The notes beneath the pieces are model-generated. The model made no database searches. It had not been told where the DNA came from and saw nothing but the letters and a program-made list of their open reading frames with translations. The translations under genes and the position numbers were made by a program. A DNA stretch of 64,000 nt from Lumbricus rubellus. Taxonomy: Eukaryota; Annelida; Clitellata; Crassiclitellata; Lumbricidae. The stretch covers positions 22,856,684 through 22,920,683 of the forward strand of contig OX243815.1 of the NCBI GenBank assembly GCA_945859605.1, in the 5' to 3' direction. This document shows, one piece after another, positions 12,421 through 24,600 of the stretch (its first letter is position 1; every line of letters starts with the position of its first letter).

Positions 12421-13325
12421 TATGGGTTATCTGCTGGTCATTTGATGCCAAAATGGCGGCTAACCACATGACCAAAGAAAGGGCAACAGGCATTGATATG
12501 TATTATATAACTACTAGCTAATACATACATATCAATGGCAACAGGCAGCCATCTGGGTAGACCTACTGGTAATTATTTATACTGTGTTTATACTCTCAGA
12601 TCACTCTGGAAATACCCATAGATAAATACCTGTGTCGCTGGCTCAATACTTGCTACATGACGTCAATGCATGGCGTTTCCTGAGGAGTTTCCAAATTTAT
12701 ATTTAGTCCTTGCCATAGAATGGATGATTTGACTCTGGATTTGACCACCTGTTTGATTGGTTCTTTTGTTTGTGAGTTCTGACATTAATTTTGGCTGATA
12801 TAATTGGATAGTTTACAGATTGAAGAGGAAAATAATTTGTCACGCGCCACTCTTGATGTAGGTCAAAGTCTTCATCACGGTACATTTATATTGTGGACCT
12901 AGATAATGTACGTTCCATGATCACGTACTCTTGAATAGGGTGTAAGGTAAGCAGAGCTGTTGGCATTTTCTAATTGCTCTACTACTGACGCATGAACTTT
13001 CACATTTGTTTGTCATGCAGACAAGGAGGCTTGGAGTCGCTTAATACTATGTGATCTAAGAACAAATTCGTGTGCGCATTTCTAAACAGGTTCGCCTCAC
13101 GTGGCTTCTTTCGTTGACACTCCTCCGTAGGCCAAGCAGTAGGCGTATAATAAAAATTGTATGTAAAAACTAACTATTGAAAGAATTACAGTACTTATTA
13201 AGCGCATTGACTATTGATTCTTTTTATTGAATTATAGTACTTATTAAGCACACTGGCTATTGTTCTATTCTGTCGTGTTAAAGCATTGCATTAGTTCTTA
13301 TTTGAGAGAAAATTAACAGTTACAG
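12421..13325. other. Spacer without recognised genes
   Basis: Includes a small palindromic pair of ATTGATATGTAT / ATACATATCAAT near 12493-12536 and a short duplication of TACTTATTAAGC at about 13190-13250. I saw no exon. Confidence 0.45.
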
Positions 13326-13800
13326 ACCACATCAACAAAATTATCTGCTTTGGTACTGTCTCACTCTATGCCATCAGAACCCTCAAGGCTCATGGGGCCT
13401 CCATACAAGAGCTCCAAACCATTACTAGAGCTACCATCATTTCCAGAATGATGCATGCCTCCTGCATGGTGGGGTCTTGCAAATGGATTGGATAAAACCC
13501 GTCTTGGGGGCCTCATGAGCAAACTTAGACGAGCCAGCTACTTGCATCTTGATACACTTACAGCAGAAACTTTAGCGCAAGATGCAGACAAGGTGCTTTT
13601 CAAAGCTATTCAGGAAAGCGAACTTCATGTCCTTCCCACTACACCGAGATCCATTATATAACTTTAGAGACAGGGCTCACAATTTCATCCCCCACCCCCC
13701 CCAATAAAGTCTCGTTAAACTTTATCCCCAGTATGTTATTCAAAAACATGTACTTATCAGTTTTAAGCAGCCATACTGTCAATTTGGCTAATGTAAACCT
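13326..13800 (+). pseudogene. 5'-truncated LINE reverse transcriptase relic (jockey/CR1-like)
   Basis: Broken reading frames resemble the C-terminal end of a non-LTR retrotransposon ORF2. The blocks are LYAIRTLKAHG, then AWWGLANGLDKTRL in another frame, then LAQDADKVLFKAI with HVLP, then an NLRDRAHNF-like block, then a KNMYL-like block. Frameshifts separate these blocks, so it is dead. The catalytic RT core is absent. Confidence 0.78.
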
Positions 13801-14135
13801 ACAGCGTTCTGTATGTTGTTTATTGAATTATTATTAATGAACATTTGCATTTTAACTTGTTGCAATTCTTTTAGTATGGCTTTTTCTGAAGATGAAGGAG
13901 TTTGTGTTACAATTTGCTCTCACTGGTTAATATTATCTAGCTCTACTGCTTAAGTTCCTGGAATAGAAGTTAAAGTTTGAAAGCAGTTGAAGTGTATGTA
14001 TTTTGGTTAATATTGCGTATCTAGACATGTTTTCATTATTTATGTATCATGGGCAGTGGCTGTATATTTGTATGCAGTGAATTGTGCACATGTATGTTGT
14101 TTTGCATGGTTTCAGGAATCTTTGTCAGCTTATCA

Positions 14136-17100
14136 ATGGCTCTGACAGGAACTGTAGTAACGCTTGCTGTGAGTGTTTTCATCACTGGTTACCTCTTCTA
14201 TGCTCTTAATCCGGTTCCTGCGGACATTGAACAGGGCGATGATGTCTTCTGGATATTTGGCAAAAGGAAGTGCTCCCGCGCACTGGTTAGTTGTTTTTAA
14301 ATAAAAGACTAGGCCTATTTAAGTCTGTTCACACTTTTGATTGCTTATTATGCAGATGTGATATTCGATTGATGATGGAGTCATGTTTTGTTGGCGCCAT
14401 TTAAGGGGTTAAAATGGAATCAGCAAATTTATGCTCAACTTCTACAGAGTATGTGTAAAGCACTTTCTTGTGCAAGTGAACGAATTCTGTAAAGTAATTA
14501 TATACCAGAAGTGATTTCATGGCCGTAAGCTGTTTAAATTGATATGTAAAATTATATGTAGCTTTTTGTTCAGATTCTCTGCATCTCGTCAGTTGCTGTT
14601 GTATTGTTGGCAATGCTTGGCATTTAACATAAAATTATAGGCATAATAAAATATAAAACTCTTTAGGTGAGGCAATGCGCTGCTATGGCACTCTGATCAA
14701 AACTTCGACTGGTCTTGACACCTGGAAATGATGTATGCGACATTTGAAATCCTTGGTGATAGTGATCGTGAGATAGTGCAAGAGCATTGACTTTAACAGG
14801 GTCGCTTGAAAAGTAATGTTTCAGTGCTTGTGTCAAGTGAAATGCTTCAGCAGAGAGTTAAATAAATTAGAGGACTGCTCCGTGTACCAACAAGAAGAGA
14901 AGCTATAGCGAAGGAGATTTTCTCAGAGTATCAAACAACGGGAACAGGTCTCATAAATTGGGGACCAGATACAGAATTTTTTAAAGGAAGAGACTAAAGG
15001 CTGAGGTCGAGAAAACTATGATGAAGAATGAGTTGATCTGAGTGACTGAATAGTGGTGAATTGCTGGCAAATGTAAAATGGTCAAGAGTTTCAAAAGGCA
15101 CTGCGAGTAAGATACAATTTGGTAGTGAATGTGCTGATGGCCTTAATCCTTTATTAACCGACGACCAAGGGTATATTATTTCCTCCATACCATTTACTAC
15201 ACTTTGGTCGGTAAAGGGTTAAACCAATGGAATGAATTGAAAACAAGGGTTTTAGAGCACTGGCGTCAATTTGGCCACGGAGTGACAGTGTGAAGAGTTT
15301 ACTATACAGAATTAAATTTTAAAAGAAACTTTAAAATAACTGAATTAAATAAATTTGTAACTTAACAATGTTCTGAGATCTTAAAATATGATGGAGATTG
15401 TTCTTTTAGCATTAGGTTAATAAATATTACAACACTGCATTACATAACAGTGTTGCTACAGAAATTATGTTAAATATGATTTTTGAACGTTATATCTTTG
15501 TTTTGACTGTAGAGTGTTGTTGGCGAGTATTTGGGTTTCGGTCATCGAATCAACCTGACTCGTTACCTGTCGTCAACTCCACTTTTGACTCTGCACGAGC
15601 CTGCCAGTTACAAAGATCTCAATGTACGAATTGTTACTTGGCCTCAACCATAGTCAATTGTTGGTAGCTAGGATCTACAATTCGACATATGTATTGTATC
15701 TGTGTGGTGTCTTTCTTGCCATTTTGTGTAGCAAGTTTCCAAGAATTTCTGAAAGTGCTGCTGCAAAATGTATGTGCATAGTTCAATGTAATACAAGTAA
15801 TGAATTGGATAGTTGGACAATGCTTTTGTTGAGTAAGAGATGGCCACAAGTACACAGTTTTAGATAGGTAATTGCCCTTGCCTTGGCGTGTGAGACTGGT
15901 TGGTAAGTCCTAAACGTAGTATTCTTAAAAGACAAGTCTTTAGTGTAGTCTTTAGACAAGTCTTTCAATACATTGAATAATTGTGCATAATTTAGATTCT
16001 GTCATGTATAACATAGTGCTCAGAGAGAATGTGGGATATGGGAGATTACTTGTTTACTGCTAATATGCAGGAGCTTTGTCACTATGCTAATGCGTCTGTT
16101 ATATTTTTATTAGATTTTTTGTTGAATAAATTTCTTTTCATGTTATCATTTGATTAAGACTTTGCGTGATTAATGTTTCTGATTGATTTGCGTTTAGATC
16201 ACCAAAACATCATTTGACGGCGTGGAAGTCAACATTTATGAGCGTGAGAATCGGGTGGACAACAGTCCTGCACTTGTCTGGTTTCATGGAGGAGGATGGG
16301 CATTGGGAAATGCAGGTTACTTGCCATTCATTACATCTAACATAACGTAACAAGTTTTTATTGATTCAGAAGATGCGTCGTCTGTGTTAGAACCATTGCG
16401 AGTTTACCTGTAATGCTAAATAGCCTATATTGTATGTTTCTTTTTAAAAACTGAGAGCTAAGGTGAAGAGGAGGACCAGGAAAGAATTTTTTTGTAAACA
16501 TGCATTGCTTTCAGTTTCAACTGAAAGACCTGTGAGAAAGATGGCAAGCTCATGAATCAGATATTGAAAAGTCCTGGCTGGAGTTTATTCCAGAGATGTG
16601 AAACTTTATCTGTGTCAATCCTTTTTACCAATGGCTGAAAAATGCTCGGTTGGGCTCAGTGATGTCTTGTAATTCTTCCAATGTAGACACTATGCTGAAA
16701 TTTTCATTAAACACTTCTACATCATTATCTGCGACTACCACTCTTTTGCAATGATCCTACATAATGCTTAGGGTGTATAAACTGTACTTGTCCCCTTGAC
16801 AGTTTGCCCCAGTGCAGGAGGGGTTGAAATGAGATAGAAACGTGGGGTTGAAAGAAAATAGTGGCCATAAGACACAAAGGCAATTGCTTAATACCATCGT
16901 TTGGTCTACCATTTTGGTCTATCAGAATGCAACTGTCACTGTTTATCACTAGCATATACATGTGTAATGTTCAGATGTACCACTAATGTTCATGTATTCT
17001 TGGTGTCAAGCAATAGTCTTGAAAATGATGTAAACTGTTGGAATGAAAGGGTAACATTTGCAGACGTTGTTTTGTAGAAACTGACGAATTCCTGATAGTT

Positions 17101-19011
17101 GATTTGTCAAAGAAACTTCAGATTCCAATTGTTTCTGTTAAGTGAGTAGAGGACTTTTCCTTAGCCCTTGTTTTAAATATGGTTTTAGAACACCTTTGCT
17201 TCCTTTATTGTGGAAATGTTATTAGAGAGACCAGATCTCATCAACTAATAAATACTTGGAATTTATCAAATATTGTTTTTGTAGTTAGCTTAGAAGAACT
17301 TAGTTGTGTCGTTGTGATTTTCACATTTCTGTTTGATTAAAAACCTTTTTTTACACTTTAATGGCTAGCTGTACCAGTCACTTTAGCTCATGCTCATCGT
17401 TAAACTGTTAAAGTATATAACCATTATTATATATGTCTAGCTATTATTGCAGATTTGATTATATGTTTAGAATTTAATATCGGTATGTCACACAAGTTAT
17501 ACAACTTGTTGTAAGGTTGGCACTTATTGTAAGGAACAAACTTACGAGTTCTTAATGCTTTTGTTTAAATATCCTTCCTTCCTTCGACATCTGAGAACAA
17601 TAGGCATGAAGCATATACATGACTCTGTCTTAGTCTCAGTCAAGCTCTGATTTAGACACTTGTTGTATTTGCAGCTATCGCTTGGCTCCAGAGCATGTCT
17701 TTCCAGCAGCGTTTGATGACAGCTATGCCGTAGTGAAGTATTTCTTGGACAATGCCAAAACATTTGGTGTTGATCCAAAAAGAATTGCCATTGGAGGTAC
17801 TTACTAGGGAGTATGATTCTGGGATCCAGTATGATGAGACTGTTTTAAATTCTGTAATCCCGGGACTGAAAAACATGGAATCTCTTATTTCCGGGATTAC
17901 AAATTCGGATTTTTGGATTAAAATTACTTGATCCACTAATATTGGTAATTCTTCCGTGGTCATCATGACGTTCGTGAAATCATTGCGTCTTCTAATGCCT
18001 GACCGTGTTATGATGCTTCTTTTCTTCAGAACTTTATCATAAATTTGGCTTTACGGATATCATCCGACAGGTTGTTGAAAGCTCTTCCATTTGCACTCTG
18101 CAGGGGGGGAGGGGACTGTAATTCTATTTATTGAAATTTATTAATTTTTTATTTATATCATAAAAAATTTCACATTTCGCACATACAAAAAAGGATTTAT
18201 TGGGTCAGAGGAAAGACCAGTTTAACAGTGTTAAAACCATAGTATTGATCAACGCACTGGGAGCGCTTCTGAAAGGCTCTTGCTGCGAGAAGCGCTTTAT
18301 AAATGGCCAGATACAGTACAATACAATTGATCAGGTCTTGTGCTCTTCTGTTTTGTCTTAGGTGCCAGTGCTGGTGGAAACCTTGCAGCAGCCGTATCTC
18401 TGAAGCTGAGGGATGTCAAGCATCCTCTTCAGCCTTCCCTTCAGATTCTTTTTGTTCCTTGCCTTCAGGCATTTGACTTCAGTACACCTTCCTACCAGAC
18501 GAACACTGACAGTGGCTTCTTGCCACGCTACTGGATGGTGCATTACTGGCTGTGGTACGCACTTGGTCCACATGGCCATGTAAGGAGTTACGAGTACATT
18601 GAAAACCAGCATACGTCGTCAAGCGCTAAGATCTCCGCGTTGGCAAAACGCGTTGACCACAATCTGCTGAGCAGAAAGTATATCGATTCGTCATATGCGC
18701 CAAATGCAGTTAACTTTGGCGATGAAACGCTGTGGAAAGAGATCGAGGAAGTCTTTGTCGATCCGTACTTTGCACCACTTATGGCAAGCGACTTGACTGG
18801 ACTTCCAGACGCATACGTGGCTACGGCTGGTTGGGACGTCCTAAGGGATGACGGCCTCATGTACGCCAAACGTCTTGCAGACAGCGGGGTTGGAGTCGAG
18901 TCGAGACACTACGAAAATGGCTTCCATGCACTTTACATGCGGTTTGACGAGTTCAATCTGTCGAAAAAAGTCTTGAGCGACTTGGTGCAATACCTATTGG
19001 CAAGACTTTGA
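14136..19011 (+). CDS. Arylacetamide deacetylase / neutral cholesterol ester hydrolase-like serine hydrolase
   Basis: Exons are 14136-14285, 15513-15623, 16198-16315, 17078-17141, 17675-17796 and 18362-19011 (1215 nt, 404 aa; human AADAC has 399). It is a hormone-sensitive-lipase-family alpha/beta hydrolase, expected to be a type II ER-membrane esterase acting on lipid or aryl esters. Residues 1-24 form a hydrophobic signal anchor. The oxyanion-hole motif HGGGW is at 117-121. The nucleophile elbow is G189-A-S191-A-G, with GASAG in place of the GDSAG usual in AADAC. Asp347 (WDVLRDDG) and His377 (GFHALY) complete the triad. The Asp-His spacing of 30 equals that of human AADAC (343/373). A splice acceptor at 14113-14114 suggests a 5'-UTR intron and supports the ATG at 14136. 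AADAC versus NCEH1 orthology is unresolved. Confidence 0.93.
15143..15222. mobile_element. 80-bp TTAA-bounded palindromic element (piggyBac-like MITE)
   Basis: The ends TTAATCCTTTA and TAAAGGGTTAA are inverted relative to each other, with CCGAC/GTCGG further in. TTAA at both borders is the target-site duplication of piggyBac-type elements. Length and termini agree with those at 43413, 48844 and 60858. It lies in intron 1 of the hydrolase gene. Confidence 0.55.
18230..18332 (+). repeat. L2/CR1-like LINE 3' tail
   Basis: GGGAGCGCTTCTGAAAGG...GAAGCGCTTTATAAAT followed by (ATACA)-type repeats. AGCGCTNTATAAAT plus a short simple repeat is a common 3' end of L2/CR1-group LINEs and the SINEs that share their tails. 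It lies in intron 5 of the hydrolase gene. Confidence 0.6.
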
Positions 19012-20395
19012 AATCTGGATTCTTTGTTAGGGCCAAAATGTTTTTTTTATGCATTGCAAACTAGAGCCAGGATACAAATTCCATTATTATCTAATCACAA
19101 ATCTTTGTTTTTTATATGTGCACCTTGGTTGTCAAACTGTAATTGTTGACTTCCATTAAATTGTGATCATGTCATTTCCAAATATGAGGTTGTGCCGAAT
19201 TTGGCTGTGCCCTATAGCCTCATCAGTTCTTTTGTGTGGTATTTTCCTGTTCAGCAAAGGGACTGTTATATAGTCGTAAATGTTTAGAAGAGATTAGAAT
19301 TGTTCATTGCTGGCATCTAGTTTCAGTATTATGACTGCAAAACACTTCTACCTATTGATATGCCAGTCATACATGCACAAGACTGCTCTACTACAATGTA
19401 CCAAATTTAGAAGCTAGAGTAAGCATGGGCATAAATCTACCTTCTTTCCTTTAGTCCACGTCTGTATAACCCACAAGTAACACTGCACCAACGTTTTAAC
19501 ATATGAATGTATAATTTCTACAGGTTGATTTTGCTTCAATAAATTTTACACGAGTTCTCAAGTTGGTTTGTAGTTTGAAGTATTGTTGCCTTATTCTTTC
19601 AGATAACAGTGCTATAGGATTCTTGGATTGAAATACAGTAGTTGTTCAGTGTAGAGCTTGCCAAAACTGAACTTTTTAAAACAATTAATTTGTCAAATTA
19701 ATGATTTCCAATTCAAAGAGATCTTACAAAGCAGATCATACAGAAAAATTCAAAAAGAACAGAACCGGCAGATCATAAATACAAAATTAAAGTTTTTGTT
19801 AAAACCATAATAGCTGTTGCACTTTCAATAAATTCAATTGTTTTAAAAACTCCCTACAGCAAAATTTCTTACATTAACATTCTTCATTACCACATACTGC
19901 CGCTTGAGAATCAGCGCGCCTATTCCATTTCAGTGTGTCCATCATTCATGGTGGAATTTTATGCAAAATTGTAGGTAAACTTGCACAGTGCACAACAGCA
20001 TATACCATCTTCATACGCAGCTTGCAACCTGTCCAAGGTTGTTACAGAAAATGTGTAAAGCAATCATCACCAAAAGTTGAACCTGTAAATTTGCATTCCA
20101 AATGCTAACATCTCAGCTTTACTGACTGCATGCATAAAAATGCTTTAAATAAATGGTACCAAATTCCATAGCAATGTCTGAAAACTTTGAACTAGCAACA
20201 ACGCTTTTTGTTAAACAAAAATGCACCGCAGAAATGACAAGACATACATATAAGAAATTAAACAACAACGACGAAACATTTATCTAACACAGATATACAC
20301 GTGAATCTAATTATATACAGATGATGAAATAACAGGCATTTTGCATTCAGCAATATTAAAATTTGGTTGAGCAAGACTTAAGTGACAATACAAAT
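19012..20395. other. 3' UTR and spacer downstream of the hydrolase
   Basis: An AATAAA at 19538-19543, about 530 bp after the stop, is a plausible polyadenylation signal; an ATTAAA lies at about 19156. The remainder has no recognised gene. It is the convergent space shared with the tetraspanin gene on the opposite strand. Confidence 0.55.
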
Positions 20396-20530
20396 AGGAC
20401 TGCCATGGCTAAAATGCAAGCCTTTGCTCTTATTGGCCCTGTTCTGTGGAACCAGCTTTGTCCATGCTGGGAGTGCCTCTGATTGGTATGCACTGTGAGA
20501 GGCTCTATATAAATACAATACAACATGAAT
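20396..20530 (+). repeat. L2/CR1-like LINE ORF2 end plus 3' tail
   Basis: The plus strand encodes GPVLWNQL, matching the AGPxLWNSLP block that closes L2/CR1 reverse transcriptases. It is followed by GGGAGTGCCTCTG...GGCTCTATATAAATACAATACAA. A 5'-truncated relic. Confidence 0.65.
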
Positions 20531-21670
20531 TTACGAAATGGCAAATCTCTGGTTACTTGCAACTGAACAATTATAATTCATATACAGTCAGATCTTTGTC
20601 ATATATCGTGCAGTGAAATATTCTGTGAATGTATATACCAAGAAAGTTATATGCAAATGACATGCAAATAAAGGAGCTTGAAACAAGAAATAAACATTTG
20701 GGTACTGAAAGAGTGCAAAATTTAATTTTTGAACAGTAGATGGTCATTACGCTAAAATTGAAGAAGTGTAAAATTGCCAATTGTTGAATTTTTGCTCAGT
20801 TAAAGCCAAATTAAGCTTCTACTTCAATTAAAATAGGATTTCAGAAGGAGATTTTAAAGAAAAGCTTGAAAATCGATAAAAATTACTCATATTTGCAATT
20901 AGATCAGGAAAAACAGGGTCCCAGAGGACCTTGTGTCCAATTCCGGCATTTCACCATATGCTTGAGTTCGCTTATTTATGCTTGAGTTCAGATCTTCAAC
21001 TAAAAAAAATTAATGCAAGTGAGAATTTAGGCAAAACATTAATATATGGAAGACAGTTACAGATCTCAGTATAAAAAAATTATAAACAATACTTTGCAAA
21101 GCCGAAGTGTAGCCATACCTTGTGTGAACAGAGGAGCATCATAAACAACGATCATCATGTCGTAATTACAATAAACTAATCAGATGATTTGCATAAATCA
21201 TTCGACTAACATGCTGCGCAGTTCAATCAGTTCTGTGACTATAAAACACCAGACACTTGTTCATTCTCCAAGCAAGACACAAACGTACAAATGCCACCCA
21301 ACTGTTTTCACAGGGTGACTGAAGTGAATGTCTTTGTAACGTGGCGGAAAAACGCTAAAATCATCCGAACGTCGATTCCGAGTCAAGTCTGTCAACACTT
21401 TCTGAATTTGCCAACTTCCTTACAAATTCCTGAGTAGCATCAGTGAAACTATGACCGCTCCAATCTGAAGCACAAACGTTAAAAACACGTTTAAATAAAA
21501 CAAATTCAACAAAGTCAACTCGTCTAGTTTTATTAATTACGAGTGCTCTAACCATTTCAAACTAGACAAACAAATGCAATATCTAAGACAGATCTCTCAT
21601 GTCCAATTGGCAATCCAATACTAGTACGCAAATGTGCCATGCCACAATTAATATGAACCTTTTTAGTCCT
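20531..21670. other. 3' flank of the tetraspanin gene
   Basis: Contains the tetraspanin-exon-like fragment at 20923-20951. The open frame at 21361-21555 (minus) lacks support. No other exon was recognised. Confidence 0.5.
20923..20990 (-). pseudogene. Fragment resembling tetraspanin exon 6
   Basis: Read on the minus strand, 20951-20923 encodes KCRNWTQGP. The tetraspanin exon at 23161-23019 encodes KCQNWIQGP. The DNA matches at about 25 of 28 positions (20923-20950 against 23062-23089). The fragment is followed within a few codons by a stop and lacks a convincing splice pair. It could be a remnant of a tandem exon or gene duplication. Confidence 0.6.
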
Positions 21671-24600
21671 TTACTTCTTCAGAAGTAGTTTGAGCACTGA
21701 ATGTGTGTCTTGTGACTCTTGTATAACATTAAGCAGAATATTAGCATGAGATTTCTCAGCAGTGGCAAAGCTGTCATGAATCAGTTCTAGGGATGCCACA
21801 GATATATAATTAATTATCGTACGACTTTTCTGTCAAAAACTGAAAAACTACAGATTACTCGGCACATGTCTATAACCATTTGCTACAACTCAGAAAGTGT
21901 AGTAAGAGTTACAACACTGCAGTTAAATATAAGGGACGTTGCCTATCATTAAAAATTTACAATAAAGAACTGCAATGAAGAAAAGCAAATGACATGAAGA
22001 CCAGATTGTTGTCGACTGGCTGAGTTTTAGTAATGTTGCCTTGCTCTGGAAAAGGCTGGTAACCACTGATGTACAGCATACACTGATTGAATTGCAATAC
22101 ATCTCATCATTACTAAACATCATTAAATTATATAAATGAACGAACTTACAACAAGTAAGGCTAAGACGATTCCCATGGCAATAAGATATCCAGCAATCTG
22201 ATATAAGATGTCTTTACCAGCCACATAACAGCCCTAAAATGTAAAAAATCCATCGTTATTTTAGAGTCAGCATTGAATGAAGCACATGCTGAATATCACC
22301 TGACAAACATTGCCAATTCGTACTGAAATTTCAAATTTTTCCTACATAAAATTAATGTACACTGTTACTGCACATGGATAAAAAGAGGAAGGAATTACTC
22401 TACCTGCGAATACAATACAACCCATGCATCTTTTTGAATTACCAGTTGACACTCATAAACTCCTATAACATAATTATTGCAATATGAACTTTTGTCTTGG
22501 TGAGCAAATGAATGGAATTTAAAAATTGAAGTGATATAGTGCCAACTTTGAAAGTAGTGTATAAATAAGAAAAATAGTATGTGTAGCTGTCACATTCTGA
22601 AGACAGCAAAACCACTAAGAAGGAGTTACAATGATCCAGACAAGACACAACAAACAGTGTATCAGGAAGACAGCAGCAAACAAATAATTTTCCTTATAAA
22701 TGACTTATCTGACTTGACTTGCGGATCAGTATTAAAAAAACTTAGAGACAACTCTAAAAGTCGGTTAATAAGCTGGTCTCAATGACACAGTTTTAAGTAT
22801 TTATAAGAAATAATTGTACAAGATTTACATTACATTACATACAACCCATGACAGAATGTTATTTTAAACGACTCGTAGGAATTACTTCAATAGTCATACT
22901 TTGTATGAAAATTCTTGTTTTTTGACTTTCACTATTTTGAAGAATCTACATGTCAACTCACGGCATGATTCCAATTATGATCCTATTATTTTTCTGATTG
23001 CGTGAATGAATGACAAACCCTGTAGAAGAGGTTTTCATTCGGCAATCCAGACTGCTTTCCGGGAGGACCTTGTATCCAGTTCTGGCATTTTCCCTCGTTT
23101 GCGAACTTACCATACTGGTCCTTCTTGCAGCAGGATTTTGGCACATATGGCTTATCGACATCTAAAATCATCAAGCATTCACTATTAAGCAAAATAATAG
23201 TTATGGCTTGCTTCTTAGCGAGTCTTAAGCTGAGTTTTTCACAACTGTCAAATTTTATTTTAACGAAACGCCGTACAGACATTTCATTTACTAGTGCTGA
23301 GGATAATAATTGTCATAGGTGAATATTTTTCATCGGCTGAGAATGATCTTTCAAACATTATATGATCCCTTTATGACTTGGCAAATGAAAGCAAAATTTT
23401 AACCCAACTTAGATTTTTTAGGATTATATTTGACCAAAACATGTTGAAAAGTCAATATGTGTGATTTCAACTTTAAAACAGATTTTAACCTGCTTCTGGA
23501 GAATTGCATGGTGCTAGGGTGATCAAATTTCCATAAAAAACAGTTCCGGAACTGAGAATGCTCCACATACCTGACACAACTTTTGGGACAAAGAAATGCA
23601 CAGCGCTCTTTCCGGCAAGCCATGCTAATAACTGAGTTTGACTAATATTGGAAGTGCTGTCGTGTTCCAAATGGCCAAAAGTAATGTCTTCACTACATGG
23701 TGTCATTGGTGTGACCTGGACTCATTTTGTAAGAGTCAGGGCCGTTTTAAGGAATTTTGGGGCACAAACACTAATTCTAAACGTAAATCTGAACCTCATC
23801 TAGTCCGGCCCCCTTCTCTGGGGGATCAAGGTTTCCGGGGAACGGAAAACGAGTATCTGCCGATCGTTGAGACGCGTAGCACCGAGCGGGGATGGGCAAG
23901 GGGAGGGAACGTGCACCTCCCCACCGGAAAATTTTGATTTTTCACATTGCAATGGCAGCATTTTAAGCTGCCATCTTAACAAAATTTCTCAACTATTGCA
24001 GTGCTGATCTGAATAGTCTAAGACTTCAATAAAAGTTCTTAAAATTATAGTTATTTCTTTATCAGTTTCCACAATATAGCCTAATGGTATCATTGTAAGC
24101 TGCGATCCTAACAAAAATTACTTTACTAAGCTTATAATTCACTGCTGACAACAAGAGCGGTTGAAAATTTCAATTAGGGCCTAGTATAGGCCTATTAGAG
24201 CTCGGGTAAAACACTAATGTAAACGGCAACTAAAAACTATTATTTGATCAATGCCTGAGTAGTCATTTCTAGGTGGAGCTCCCCATGAAGATGCCTAGAT
24301 TAAACACTGAACTTAATCCGATTTCCGCCTCAATCTCTCAGTCTCAGATATAGAGTATTGCACTCATGCCTTCTATATATATGTGCATGTAGGCCTATGC
24401 CATTTTTACGTTGTTAATAATATAGTATACTGCTGAGTCAGTGCTGACGCAGCTAGCATAGCAATATTTGTACTAAAGTGTAAAACAAATGTTAGTTTAA
24501 CATACATCAAAGTTCGTGTAACATGTTGCTCATTTGTTATGTGATGTAGTCTATTATTTTGGGTCGCCGCGGGGCCCCCTGTTGCGTGGGGCCCTAGGCA

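Noticed and set aside
17850..17905. Hairpin TGTAATCCCGGG / CCGGGATTACA
   Set aside because: Short stem of about 11 bp with no borders or second copy; not enough to call an element.
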